A stretch of 64,000 nt of DNA from Bacteroidaceae bacterium (GCA_017555585.1 JAFZGA010000004.1:1-64000); one strand, 5' to 3'; counted from the stretch's first letter, positions 23,797-33,876 are shown. A program made the numbers and translations. Notes: a model not told the origin generated them from the sequence alone.

Positions 23797-25101
23797 ATGG
23801 CATCATTCATAATAGAAGGCGGACACAGCCTGCATGGCGAGATCACCCCACAGGGAGCAAAGAACGAGGTATTGCAGGAGATATGTGCAACGTTGCTTAC
23901 AAGCGAGAAGGTCACAATAGAGAACATACCTGACATTGCCGATGTAAACAATCTTATCAACCAGCTGATAAATATGGGTGTTTCGGTGACACGCAACGGC
24001 GTGGGCTGTTTTACCTTTCAGGCAGACAACGTAAACATGAACTACATCGACAGCGAAGAGTACATAAACGGCTGTTCACGTCTAAGGGGTTCTGTAATGT
24101 TCATAGGCCCGTTGCTGGGACGATTCGGCAAGGCTACGATGTCGGAACCGGGCGGTGACAAGATTGGACGACGCAGACTCGACACACACATTGTCGGATT
24201 GCAGAAATTGGGTGCAGAATTCTCGTTCGATATCGAAAAGAGAGTGTACCGAATGAACGCAAAGAAGCTCAAAGGCTGTGCCATGTTGCTCGACGAGGCT
24301 TCGGTAACCGGAACTGCAAACATAATCATGGCAGCCGTACTCGCAGAGGGAACAACAACCATATACAATGCCGCCTGCGAGCCATACATACAGCAACTGT
24401 GCAGAATGCTCAACAAGATGGGTGCAAAGATTTCGGGCATAGCAAGCAACCTCATCACCATCGAAGGTGTAAAAGAGCTCGGCGGTTGCACACAGCGTGC
24501 TCTGCCCGACATGATCGAGGTAGGCAGTTTCATAGGTATGGCAGCAATGACAAAGAGCGAACTGACCATCAAGAACGTCTCGTTCGAGAACCTTGGAATA
24601 ATTCCTGACAGTTTCCGTAGACTCGGAATAAAATTCGAGCAGAGGAACGACGACATTTACATTCCTGCACAGGAGCATTACGAAATAGAGTCGTTCATTG
24701 ACGGTTCAATCATGAATATAAGCGATGCGCCATGGCCGGGATTGACTCCCGACCTATTGAGCGTACTGCTTGTCACAGCAATCCAGGCAAAGGGAAGCGT
24801 GCTTATACACCAGAAGATGTTCGAAAGCCGCCTGTTCTTTGTCGACAAGCTGATAGACATGGGAGCGCAGATTATCCTTTGCGACCCACATCGCGCCGTT
24901 GTCATAGGACACGACAGGCAATTCACATTGAAGCCCCGCTCGATGAGCTCGCCCGATATCAGAGCCGGTATTGCGTTGCTCATTGCCGCAATGAGTGCCG
25001 ACGGAGTAAGCCGCATCGACAATATCGAACAGATTGACAGAGGCTACCAGAACCTCGAAGAGAGATTGAACAGCATAGGTGCCAAAATAACACGTTCATA
25101 A
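23797..25101 (+). CDS. murA: UDP-N-acetylglucosamine 1-carboxyvinyltransferase, Asp-type active site
   Basis: First committed step of peptidoglycan synthesis. The 434-residue protein has the EPT fold with the PEP-site Lys22-Asn23 in QGAKNEVLQ and the catalytic Asp in LTPDLLSVLL. Where fosfomycin-sensitive MurA has Cys in GGC-x-IG-x-R, this protein has Asp121 (PGGDKIGRRRLDTH). A Cys to Asp change at this position is known to make MurA insensitive to fosfomycin. It sits 13 nt after DUF4290 and 21 nt before rimM. Confidence 0.95.
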   Translation: MASFIIEGGHSLHGEITPQGAKNEVLQEICATLLTSEKVTIENIPDIADVNNLINQLINMGVSVTRNGVGCFTFQADNVNMNYIDSEEYINGCSRLRGSVMFIGPLLGRFGKATMSEPGGDKIGRRRLDTHIVGLQKLGAEFSFDIEKRVYRMNAKKLKGCAMLLDEASVTGTANIIMAAVLAEGTTTIYNAACEPYIQQLCRMLNKMGAKISGIASNLITIEGVKELGGCTQRALPDMIEVGSFIGMAAMTKSELTIKNVSFENLGIIPDSFRRLGIKFEQRNDDIYIPAQEHYEIESFIDGSIMNISDAPWPGLTPDLLSVLLVTAIQAKGSVLIHQKMFESRLFFVDKLIDMGAQIILCDPHRAVVIGHDRQFTLKPRSMSSPDIRAGIALLIAAMSADGVSRIDNIEQIDRGYQNLEERLNSIGAKITRS

Positions 25102-25122
25102 GAGACACAAACAGTTTGCAAG

Positions 25123-25632
25123 ATGCTTAAGAAAGAAGATTTTGTATATTACGGCAAGTTCCTCAAGCCACATGGTACAAAAGGGGAGATAGGGCTACAG
25201 AGCGACGGTTTCACTCTTGGCGATGACTGCGATTTTGTTGCCTGCAATATCGACGGGATATTGGTACCTTTCTTCTTTGAGAACATACGCCCTAAGAGTC
25301 ACGACACATATATCGTAAAGGTCGAACGCATGGAAAGTGCCGAAGATGTGCGTTTCCTGACCAACCGCGATGCCTACATTCCCAAACAATGGGTCGAGGA
25401 CAGCGACGAGCTCACATGGAGCTATTTCAAAGGATTCACAGCCATCGACACCACACTTGGGAACATAGGAGAGATAGTCGATGTTGACGACAACACAATA
25501 AATACACTTTTTGTGGTTGAAAAAGGCAATGACGAGATACTTATTCCTGCACAAGAAGAGTTTATTGCCGACATCGACCACGACAATAAGGAGATAATTT
25601 TCAACCTGCCCGAAGGATTAGTCTCAATGTAA
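25123..25632 (+). CDS. rimM: Ribosome maturation factor RimM
   Basis: Assists 30S head assembly by binding S19. The 169 residues comprise an N-terminal beta-barrel (KFLKPHGTKGEIGLQ at 12-26 is the usual opening) and a C-terminal PRC-barrel with GEIVDVDDNTINTLFVV and the ILIPAQEEFIADID stretch. It is placed between murA and the M23 gene as in other Bacteroidales. Confidence 0.93.
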   Translation: MLKKEDFVYYGKFLKPHGTKGEIGLQSDGFTLGDDCDFVACNIDGILVPFFFENIRPKSHDTYIVKVERMESAEDVRFLTNRDAYIPKQWVEDSDELTWSYFKGFTAIDTTLGNIGEIVDVDDNTINTLFVVEKGNDEILIPAQEEFIADIDHDNKEIIFNLPEGLVSM

Positions 25633-25642
25633 ACAGTGAGTG

Positions 25643-26521
25643 ATGAGCAACAAGAAACAACATAAAAAGAGAAAGTTCCTGAAAAAGCTGCTTAACAAGT
25701 ATCGCTTTACCATTCTCAACGAGAATAAGCAGGAGGAGAACGCACACCGTTTCTCCATATCTCCCTTGTCGGTACTGCTGTCACTTGTTGTTTCGTTCAT
25801 GTTGGTTGTGGTGGTTTTGTATATGATTGTTGTATACACTCCTGTGGGAACCCTCATTCCGGGCTACATAAACAAACGCACAAAGGAGGAACTGATTAAC
25901 AGCAACATACGTATAGACTCACTCATATATGAGGTGACGAAGCAGGACAGGTACATAGCAAACATCAAAGCCATCATGAACGGCGATATCACGTTCGACT
26001 CCATCAAGGAGTTGCCGCAACAGATAATCGGTGACAGCATCTCCGTTGAAAGCAGCGAACTCGAAAGGGAGTTCACTAAGGAGTGGGAAGAACGTGAAAG
26101 ATACAACCTGACCTCACAGGCAACAAATGTAAACGAGATACAGACACTCAACCTTTTCCGCCCTGCACAAGGCGAGATCATAAGGAGATTCGACATCATT
26201 GCCGGACATTATGGAGTTGATATTGCCGAAGTTCCCGGTGAGAGCATACGTGCCGTGCATGACGGTACAGTGGTTATGAGCGATTTCACTGCAAACGACG
26301 GATACACCATCGTGATACAACATCGCGAAAACCTCATCTCGGTGTACAGGAACTGCTATCGTCTGATGAAGAATATCGGCGATAAGGTTACCAAAGGGGA
26401 AGCCATCGGCACTTTCAGCAACAGGAAAACCGAAGGAGAGAAGAAGGACAAGCGTTTCTTACACATTGAATTATGGCACAGGGGAAAACCCCTCGACCCG
26501 AACACATATATAGCATTCTAA
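25643..26521 (+). CDS. Membrane-anchored M23 (LytM) protein lacking catalytic His residues
   Basis: A 292-residue protein; ATG 25643 is preferred over GTG 25640. A basic N-terminus and one membrane helix (about 42-65) anchor it with a periplasmic C-terminus. Residues 85-160 may be coiled-coil. The LytM domain (175-290) keeps the zinc ligands His189, Asp193 and His274. The two catalytic histidines of the family are replaced: Asn237 in place of the YAH His, and Phe272 in place of the first His of HxH. It is therefore probably a non-hydrolytic LytM factor, like amidase activators in Proteobacteria. It lies 10 nt after rimM. Confidence 0.85.
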   Translation: MSNKKQHKKRKFLKKLLNKYRFTILNENKQEENAHRFSISPLSVLLSLVVSFMLVVVVLYMIVVYTPVGTLIPGYINKRTKEELINSNIRIDSLIYEVTKQDRYIANIKAIMNGDITFDSIKELPQQIIGDSISVESSELEREFTKEWEERERYNLTSQATNVNEIQTLNLFRPAQGEIIRRFDIIAGHYGVDIAEVPGESIRAVHDGTVVMSDFTANDGYTIVIQHRENLISVYRNCYRLMKNIGDKVTKGEAIGTFSNRKTEGEKKDKRFLHIELWHRGKPLDPNTYIAF

Positions 26522-26531
26522 AAAATCAAAT

Positions 26532-27695
26532 ATGGAAACCGCAAGAAAAAGACAAATTGCGATATTAGGCTCAACAGGCTCTATTGGCACACAGACACTA
26601 CAGGTTGTAGAGGAACACCCCGAATGTTTCGAGGTATATGCCATTACTGCCAACACACGAGTAGATGAGCTGATTGCTCAAGCAAGAAAATTCATGCCGG
26701 AGGCTGTGGTCATTGCCGACGAGACAAAATATCAGAAACTGAAAGAGGCATTGGACGACCTGCCGATAAAGGTCTATGCCGGCTACGAGTCGATATGCCA
26801 GATAGTGGAATCGGGGCCGATAGACATTGTGGTAACGGCAATGGTTGGTTTTTCAGGCCTGCGCCCCACGATAAATGCCATAAAGGCCGGCAAAGCAATA
26901 GCGCTTGCCAACAAAGAGACCATGGTCGTTGCCGGTGAAATGATAAATGCCCTGGCAATGGAGTACAAGACACCCATACTGCCGGTGGATTCGGAGCACT
27001 CGGCAATCTTCCAGTGCCTTGCAGGCGAAATGAGCAACAGGATTGAAAAACTTATACTCACCGCATCGGGAGGCCCGTTCCGCACATTCACAAAAGAGCA
27101 GTTGGAACATGTTACAAAAGAACAGGCACTCAAGCATCCGAACTGGAGCATGGGCGCAAAGATTACCATCGACTCGGCATCTATGATGAACAAGGGATTC
27201 GAAGTCATGGAGGCAAAATGGCTGTTTGGTGTAGGAGCAAAGGATATAGAAGTTGTAGTACATCCTCAATCGGTTATACACTCTATGGTGCAGTTCGAGG
27301 ACGGAGCAATAAAAGCACAGCTCGGCACACCCGACATGCGTCTGCCTATAATGTACGCACTTACTTACCCGTCACGTCTGACATCATCGTTCGGCCGACT
27401 CGATTGGAGCAGCATCAAAGAGTTCACTTTTGAAAAGCCTAACCTTGAGATATTCCCCAACCTGCGTCTTGCATACGAAGCTCTTGCAAAGGGCGGAAAC
27501 ATACCATGCGTGGTGAATGCCGCAAATGAGGTATGTGTTGCAGCATTCCTGAACGACAGGATAAAGTTCACCGACATGCCACGACTTATCGAGAGAGCAA
27601 TGGACGAGGCAACATATATATTGAAACCAACTCTTGATGACTATCTTGAAACAGACAAGGAGATACGACGCATTGTCGAGGAGTGGATTAACTGA
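26532..27695 (+). CDS. dxr: 1-deoxy-D-xylulose 5-phosphate reductoisomerase
   Basis: Second step of the MEP isoprenoid pathway, NADPH-dependent. It has 387 residues with ILGSTGSIGTQTL at the NADPH site, ALANKETMVVAGE, LPVDSEHSAIFQC (metal-binding Asp/Glu), and the SGGPFR loop. A second MEP gene, ispD, is also in this window but on a different transcript. It lies 10 nt after the M23 gene and 32 nt before rseP. Confidence 0.96.
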   Translation: METARKRQIAILGSTGSIGTQTLQVVEEHPECFEVYAITANTRVDELIAQARKFMPEAVVIADETKYQKLKEALDDLPIKVYAGYESICQIVESGPIDIVVTAMVGFSGLRPTINAIKAGKAIALANKETMVVAGEMINALAMEYKTPILPVDSEHSAIFQCLAGEMSNRIEKLILTASGGPFRTFTKEQLEHVTKEQALKHPNWSMGAKITIDSASMMNKGFEVMEAKWLFGVGAKDIEVVVHPQSVIHSMVQFEDGAIKAQLGTPDMRLPIMYALTYPSRLTSSFGRLDWSSIKEFTFEKPNLEIFPNLRLAYEALAKGGNIPCVVNAANEVCVAAFLNDRIKFTDMPRLIERAMDEATYILKPTLDDYLETDKEIRRIVEEWIN

Positions 27696-27727
27696 AAACA
27701 AGAACAAACATTTTACATTTATACAAC

Positions 27728-29065
27728 ATGGAGATAATTTTAGTACGCGCACTGCAGTTGATCATGGCATTGAGCCTTTTGGTGCTTATTCATGAATTCG
27801 GACATTTTCTTTTTGCAAGAATATTCAAGGTAAGAGTTGAAAAGTTCTATCTTTTCTTTGATTGGAAATTCTCGCTTTTCAAATGGAAGCCTAAAAACAG
27901 TGAAACCGAATATGGTATCGGTTGGGTTCCTCTCGGTGGCTACTGCAAGATTGCAGGAATGATTGACGAATCGATGGATACCGAACAGATGAAGAAACCG
28001 GCACAGGATTGGGAGTACCGTTCGAAACCGGCATGGCAACGCCTTCTTATCATTGTCGGTGGCGTTATGTTCAACCTTATTACAGCCATATTCATCTATT
28101 CAATGGTTCTGTTCACATGGGGAGAATCATATACAAAGCTTGAGGATATGAAGAACGGCCTGGCATTCAACGAAACAGCCAGGGAGATAGGTTTCCGCAA
28201 TGGTGACATTATCATAAAGATAGATGGAGAGGCCGGACAAAGACTATATCACGACAAGGTGCGTAGCGCAAACATCTTCCGCGAAGTATGCAACGCCAAG
28301 GAGGTGACTGTACTTCGTGACAACAAGGAGATTGCCATTGCAATTCCTGACACCCTTGGATTGTTGAACATGAACAAGGGCGGCATATTCATGCAAGAAA
28401 GGATATTGCCTGTAATAGAGAGTGTCGAAATAAACAGCGCCGGGGCGGCTGCCGGCATTGCAAAAGGCGACAGAATAGTAGCAATAGATGGAGTGGCTGT
28501 TGATTCATGGTCAGGTTTCAGAGCAACATTGGCCGACCTGAAGGAGAAGGGAAAACAGAACTTCGGCATTGAGGTGTTGCGCGACAGCGCAGTCCAGCTG
28601 TCAGTAACAGTAGACAGCACATTCATTCTCGGTGTCATGCCGGTGATGAACGACTACCCTGCCGGTCATAACGATTACGGCTTTTGGGCATCGTTCCCGG
28701 CAGGAATTTCATTTGGTATTGATGTCCTACGCGATTATGTAAACGATTTCAAATATGTATTCACATCAGAAGGTGCAAAATCGGTAGGTATGTTCGCCTC
28801 TATAGGCAGCCTGTTCCCAGCATCATGGGACTGGCACGAGTTTTGGTTGATGACAGCATTCCTCTCTATTATACTTGCTTTCATGAACATATTGCCTATC
28901 CCTGCACTCGACGGTGGACACGCACTGTTCCTTGTAACTGAAATAATTACCGGCAAGCAGCCAAGCGACAAGTTCCTTGAACGCGCACAGATGATAGGCA
29001 TGCTTATAATTTTGGGACTGTTTGTTCTTGCAACATACAACGACCTTATGAAGTTTGTATTCTAA
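27728..29065 (+). CDS. rseP: Site-2 zinc metalloprotease RseP
   Basis: Inner-membrane protease that cuts membrane-embedded anti-sigma factors and signal-peptide remnants. It has 445 residues: the zinc motif HEFGH at 22-26 in the first helix, one clear central PDZ segment (with the PDZ-like GDIIIKIDGEAG and GDRIVAIDGVAVDSW loops suggesting two PDZ domains), and the second active-site motif NILPIPALDGGH in a C-terminal helix. It is followed after 12 nt by the serpin. Confidence 0.94.
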   Translation: MEIILVRALQLIMALSLLVLIHEFGHFLFARIFKVRVEKFYLFFDWKFSLFKWKPKNSETEYGIGWVPLGGYCKIAGMIDESMDTEQMKKPAQDWEYRSKPAWQRLLIIVGGVMFNLITAIFIYSMVLFTWGESYTKLEDMKNGLAFNETAREIGFRNGDIIIKIDGEAGQRLYHDKVRSANIFREVCNAKEVTVLRDNKEIAIAIPDTLGLLNMNKGGIFMQERILPVIESVEINSAGAAAGIAKGDRIVAIDGVAVDSWSGFRATLADLKEKGKQNFGIEVLRDSAVQLSVTVDSTFILGVMPVMNDYPAGHNDYGFWASFPAGISFGIDVLRDYVNDFKYVFTSEGAKSVGMFASIGSLFPASWDWHEFWLMTAFLSIILAFMNILPIPALDGGHALFLVTEIITGKQPSDKFLERAQMIGMLIILGLFVLATYNDLMKFVF

Positions 29066-29077
29066 AAACTGTAAAAG

Positions 29078-30268
29078 ATGAAAAGATTCACCATTTTCGT
29101 CGCCATTATTGTAGCAATGTTTTCTACAGGGTGTTCCTCACACAGGAAAACTGCAAAAGAGAGCATTGTCACCAAGACGGCAAGTACGGACCAGGAAACT
29201 CCATTCTGGTGTGAGCTACTGTACCGTACATATTCCAACGAGAACAGCAATGTATGCCTTTCTCCGTTGAGCGCACAGATGGCAATAGCAATGACAGCCG
29301 AGGGTGCCGAGGGTGAGACACAACAGCAGATGTACAACACCATCGGAAGCGACATTTGCGAGAAGGCCAAAAATATCATTGTACGCTTCAACGACAGCAC
29401 AGCTAAAAGCGAACTTAACCTTGCAAACTCAATATGGATAAACGACAAATTGAGCGTCAAGGAGGAGTTCATCAACAGCAACAAGACTCTTTTTGATGCT
29501 GAAGTAAACACCATACCCTTTGACAAGTACGCCACAGAAAAAATCAACAGCTGGTGCAGCGACAATACCAAAGGCAAGATAAAAGACGTTGTCGACAAGG
29601 TTGGTGCAGACAATATGATGTTTCTTATAAATGCACTATACCTCAAGACAAAATGGTGGAGCAAATTCGATGCAAGAAATACAAAGAAACAGAGCTTTAC
29701 AACAGCTGCCGGAAAGGTTGTCGATGTTGATATGATGAAGCAGTCGATAAAGACACAATATTATATCGACGATACAATCCAGATGGCGACATTACCGTTT
29801 GAGGATGGCTTTGAGATGCTTTTTGTGTTGCCACGCTACAAGAAAAGTATCGACGATGCTATAATGCACCTTGCTACACAACACAAGGATTGTACCGATA
29901 AAATGGAAGTGTATAAAGTTGAATTTTCTGTGCCTAAGTTCAAGACCGAGTATTCGGTATATATGAGAGAAATGCTCTACGCCATGGGCATGGAGAAGGC
30001 ATTCAGTATAGATGCTGAGTTCGGGAAAATTTCGGACCAGCCATTGTACATCGACAACATTATACAGAAAACCTATATAAACATCGACGAGAACGGTGCT
30101 GAGGCTGCAGCAGTAACAGTAGTTGACATGAGGTGCGGAGCTATGCCTCCACAGGAAGAAAAGCATGCCACAATGACACTTGACCGCCCGTTCATCTATG
30201 CTATAAGGGATAAAGCGACAGATACCATAGTCTTTATTGGAACTATAGGAGACCCAAACAAAAGATAG
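29078..30268 (+). CDS. Lipoprotein serpin (serine/cysteine protease inhibitor)
   Basis: A 396-residue serpin. The N-terminus is a lipoprotein signal with Cys19 (FSTGC), so it is membrane-anchored on the periplasmic or outer face. Serpin landmarks are LSPLSAQMAIAMTAEGAEG near 61-80, NALYLKTKW, and the hinge ENGAEAAAVT at 338-347, which is small-residue rich as in inhibitory serpins. Counting P17 at E338 puts P1 at about G354, in R352-C353-G354-A355-M356; the P-prime side seems about six residues longer than in alpha-1-antitrypsin, so P1 is uncertain. The RPFIYAIRD strand completes it. Cotranscribed with rseP. Confidence 0.9.
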   Translation: MKRFTIFVAIIVAMFSTGCSSHRKTAKESIVTKTASTDQETPFWCELLYRTYSNENSNVCLSPLSAQMAIAMTAEGAEGETQQQMYNTIGSDICEKAKNIIVRFNDSTAKSELNLANSIWINDKLSVKEEFINSNKTLFDAEVNTIPFDKYATEKINSWCSDNTKGKIKDVVDKVGADNMMFLINALYLKTKWWSKFDARNTKKQSFTTAAGKVVDVDMMKQSIKTQYYIDDTIQMATLPFEDGFEMLFVLPRYKKSIDDAIMHLATQHKDCTDKMEVYKVEFSVPKFKTEYSVYMREMLYAMGMEKAFSIDAEFGKISDQPLYIDNIIQKTYINIDENGAEAAAVTVVDMRCGAMPPQEEKHATMTLDRPFIYAIRDKATDTIVFIGTIGDPNKR

Positions 30269-30298
30269 AGTGCAATTGAATAATAAAAGCAAGACAAT

Positions 30299-31645
30299 AT
30301 GAAACGTTTTTTTGGTACACTATTGTTGCTGCTGATTGTAGCAACAGGCTTTTGCAAAAACCCCAAGTATATTTTCTATTTCATTGGTGACGGCATGGGC
30401 CCGTCGCACGTGCGTGGAACAGAACTCTTTTTTAGCGAGTTGTTTAAACAAGAGTTAAGATTACCATTCACGACATTCCCACAGGTTGCCCTTGTTACCA
30501 CACACTCGGCAAGCAACGGTGTGACCGACTCTGCAGCTTCGGGCACAGCGTTGGCTACAGGCTCAAAGGCGAACAACGGCTATATAGGCGTTGATGCAAA
30601 TGGTGAAGAGGTATATAGCATCGCACACAAGGCAAAAGAGAAAGGCCTTGCGGTGGGAATAGCAACAACAGTGCCCATTAACCATGCAACACCGGCTGCA
30701 TTCTATGCACATAACAAGAGCCGCAACAACTATCACGAAATAGCGCAATGGATGCTCACTGCCGACTACGATTTTTATGCAGGCGGTGATGCAAAATGTA
30801 CCAGTGAGCAACGCGAGGCACTGTACGACAAAGCCGAAGAACAGGGTTACACCATTGCACGTGGCTATAGCGACTACAAGGCAAAAGCCGATGATGCCGA
30901 GAAGATGATGCTGTACCAAAAGAACGTGTCAGAGGAGTTGCCGTACGCCATAGACAATGAATATGACAATGTCGATTTGAACCTGTACAATATAACACGT
31001 GCCGGAATTGAATTCCTTTACAAGAAGAACAAGGACGGATTCTTCTTTATGGTAGAGGGAGGCAAGATCGACTATGCATCGCACAGCGATGATGCTGCTA
31101 CAGTTTTCTATGAAGTTCTGGGCTTCAGCTCAGCCATCGAAGCCGCATTGGAGTTCTACAACCGTCACAAGGACGAAACGCTTATTATAGTGACTGCCGA
31201 CCACGAGACAGGAGGCCTTGTACTCGGCTATAACGGCAACTACGCATTATACTTCAATGAACTGACTAAGCAGAAAGTGAGTGTAAACAAGCTCCAGGCG
31301 ATGTTGGGCACACTTGGTACAACAACATGGGGTAAGGTAAATGAGATTGTAAAAGAGAATACTGGTGTTGAGATACGCAAGAAGCACGACTGTAACGAAA
31401 GTGTCGAGGTCACATCGGACCTTGCAGGCAGAATTGCAGCAGAAGCCATATACGATGTTGACCGCAAAGCAGCCATCTCATGGGCAAGCGGTAACCACTC
31501 GGGCACATATGTTCCCTTATATGCCATTGGATGTGGTGCAGAGGAGTTCCACGGAGTGATGGACAACACCGACATTCCAAAGACTATCGAGAGAGTTGCA
31601 GAACTCAGCAAGAACAAGAAAGAGAAGAGAAGAAAAAACAGGTAA
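30299..31645 (+). CDS. Secreted alkaline phosphatase
   Basis: Periplasmic phosphomonoesterase of 448 residues in the PhoA superfamily. After a signal peptide (about 1-19) come the metal ligand Asp31 in FIGDGMGPSH, the nucleophile Ser78 in VTDSAASGTA, and the second metal sites VEGGKIDYASH and TADHETGG, with the last His in SGNHSG. The C-terminus is Lys/Arg-rich. It probably releases phosphate from organic phosphates. It follows the serpin by 30 nt and leaves 83 nt before rnr. Confidence 0.88.
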   Translation: MKRFFGTLLLLLIVATGFCKNPKYIFYFIGDGMGPSHVRGTELFFSELFKQELRLPFTTFPQVALVTTHSASNGVTDSAASGTALATGSKANNGYIGVDANGEEVYSIAHKAKEKGLAVGIATTVPINHATPAAFYAHNKSRNNYHEIAQWMLTADYDFYAGGDAKCTSEQREALYDKAEEQGYTIARGYSDYKAKADDAEKMMLYQKNVSEELPYAIDNEYDNVDLNLYNITRAGIEFLYKKNKDGFFFMVEGGKIDYASHSDDAATVFYEVLGFSSAIEAALEFYNRHKDETLIIVTADHETGGLVLGYNGNYALYFNELTKQKVSVNKLQAMLGTLGTTTWGKVNEIVKENTGVEIRKKHDCNESVEVTSDLAGRIAAEAIYDVDRKAAISWASGNHSGTYVPLYAIGCGAEEFHGVMDNTDIPKTIERVAELSKNKKEKRRKNR

Positions 31646-31728
31646 CATAAGAGGTATACACCTCAACTGACAGTTTCCCCCCAAGAGAGGGAAGCAATAG
31701 TAATTTAACCGTTTCAAAAAGATGTGAT

Positions 31729-33876
31729 ATGGCAAAGAAAGGTGGAAAAGGAAAAGGACGCATAAACAAGAATATGCTTGTTGATATGCTTGTAGGGTTG
31801 TTCAATCACAACGAAGGCCGAATGTTCAGCCCAAAGGAGATTTTCAAGGAGTTGAACCTGACATCGACATCGGCACGAACCATGTGCGTACATATTCTTG
31901 ACGACATGGTATTCGATGGATACATCATGGAGCCGGAATTCCGCAAATATATACTTGCCAACAACATCTCCATGTTGTATGGAACATTCTCGCGCAACAA
32001 GGATGGTTATAACGAGTTCTACCCTGAGGACGGCAGTGAGCCGGTGCTGATAAGCGAACGCAACTCGGCACATGCCTTGACCGACGACATGGTGCGTGTG
32101 GCACTTTTTGCACGCCGCAGAGGACGCGGACGCGAAGGAGAGGTAGTGGAGATTGTAAAGCGCAAGCACGACACCTTTGTGGGCGAACTGCATGTAGAGA
32201 AGCACTACGCCTTCCTGATAACCGAAAACCGTATAATGCCTAATGACATCTTCATTCCCAAGGATATGCTCAAAGGCGGAAAGAACGGCGACAAGGCTGT
32301 TGTGAAACTGCTCGAATGGCCAATGGAGAGCAAGAACCCTGTGGGCAAGGTTATGGACATTCTTGGCAAGAGCGGCGAGAACGACACCGAGATGAATGCC
32401 ATTCTTGCTGAATATGGCTTGCCGTATGTATATCCGGCGGCAGTGGAGGAAGCTGCCAACCGCCTCAGCAACGAGATTACAGCCGAGGAGATTGCCAAAC
32501 GTGCCGACTTCCGTAACGTGACAACGTTCACCATTGACCCCGTAGATGCAAAGGACTTTGACGATGCGCTGTCAATACGCCCTGCAGGTGAGGGATTGTG
32601 GGAGATTGGAGTGCATATTGCCGACGTGTCGCACTATGTAACAGAAGGAAGCATCATTGACAAGGAGGCATTCAAGCGTGCCACCTCGATATACCTTGTT
32701 GACCGAACCATACCGATGTTGCCCGAACACCTTTGCAACTTCCTATGCTCACTGCGCCCCAACGAGGAGAAACTCACCTATTCGGTAATATTCACAATGA
32801 ACGAGAAGGCCGAAGTGAAAAGGTTCGAGATAACACGCGCCGTAATAAAGAGCGACCGCCGTTTCAGCTACGAGGAGGTGCAGGAAATCATAGAGAAAGG
32901 TGAGGGGGAATATTTCGAAGAGATTTCGACATTGAACAGGCTTGCACAGAAGATGCGCGAGAAGCGTTTCACAGCCGGAGCTATCGACTTCCAGCAGGCA
33001 CAGGTGCATTTCCGTCTCGATGACAACGGCAAGCCGCTGTCGGTATACTTCAGCGAAAGCAATGAATCGCACCAGCTCATCGAGGAATTCATGTTGCTTG
33101 CCAACCGCACTGTAGCAGAGAAAATAGGCCGTAAGGCACCTAACAGCAACCCCAAGACATTCGTTTACCGTATACACGACGAACCGAACCCCGAAAAGCT
33201 CTCAATGCTATCGAAATTCGTGACCAAGCTCGGTTACAAGATGCGTAGCGGATCGGGACGCACCACCTCGGCCAGCGCTCTCAACAACCTGTTGAAAGAG
33301 ATACATGGAAGCAAGGAACAGAACGTTATTGAACAGATTTCGCTACGCACGATGCAGAAGGCGCGCTACTCCACAGGCAACATAGGACACTATGGCCTTG
33401 CATTCAAGTACTACACACACTTTACATCGCCCATACGCCGTTACCCCGACCTGCTTGTACACCGCTTGCTCGACCGTTACCTCACACTTGGTGCACGCTC
33501 GGTAAGCCAACCCAAATATGAGGACCTGTGCGAGCACTGTTCGGCACAGGAACAGGTTGCGGCAAATGCAGAACGTGCAAGCATAAAATACAAGCAAGTG
33601 GAGTTCATGAGCGAGCACATAGGCGAGGAGTACGATGCTGTCATAAGCGGAGTTACCGAGTGGGGACTGTATGCCGAAATCAACGACAACAAATGCGAAG
33701 GCATGATTCCTATGCGCACCCTGCAGGACGACTATTACGAATTTGACGATGCCAACTACTGCATCATCGGCCGTCGACACCGTCGCAAGTTCACCATTGG
33801 CGACCCAGTGAGAATACGTATTGTACGTGCCAACCTCGACCGCAAACAGCTCGATTTTGAAATGGTGAAAGAGTAA
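31729..33876 (+). CDS. rnr: Ribonuclease R
   Basis: Processive 3'-5' exoribonuclease degrading structured RNA. The 715 residues contain cold-shock domains (about 80-230), the RNB catalytic domain with the Asp cluster IDPVDAKDFDDA at 269-280, and the C-terminal S1 domain ending about residue 714. The N-terminal 70 residues form a Bacteroidota-type helix-turn-helix (LTSTSARTMCVHILDDMV). Lys/Gly-rich start MAKKGGKGKGR is normal for the family. Confidence 0.95.
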   Translation: MAKKGGKGKGRINKNMLVDMLVGLFNHNEGRMFSPKEIFKELNLTSTSARTMCVHILDDMVFDGYIMEPEFRKYILANNISMLYGTFSRNKDGYNEFYPEDGSEPVLISERNSAHALTDDMVRVALFARRRGRGREGEVVEIVKRKHDTFVGELHVEKHYAFLITENRIMPNDIFIPKDMLKGGKNGDKAVVKLLEWPMESKNPVGKVMDILGKSGENDTEMNAILAEYGLPYVYPAAVEEAANRLSNEITAEEIAKRADFRNVTTFTIDPVDAKDFDDALSIRPAGEGLWEIGVHIADVSHYVTEGSIIDKEAFKRATSIYLVDRTIPMLPEHLCNFLCSLRPNEEKLTYSVIFTMNEKAEVKRFEITRAVIKSDRRFSYEEVQEIIEKGEGEYFEEISTLNRLAQKMREKRFTAGAIDFQQAQVHFRLDDNGKPLSVYFSESNESHQLIEEFMLLANRTVAEKIGRKAPNSNPKTFVYRIHDEPNPEKLSMLSKFVTKLGYKMRSGSGRTTSASALNNLLKEIHGSKEQNVIEQISLRTMQKARYSTGNIGHYGLAFKYYTHFTSPIRRYPDLLVHRLLDRYLTLGARSVSQPKYEDLCEHCSAQEQVAANAERASIKYKQVEFMSEHIGEEYDAVISGVTEWGLYAEINDNKCEGMIPMRTLQDDYYEFDDANYCIIGRRHRRKFTIGDPVRIRIVRANLDRKQLDFEMVKE

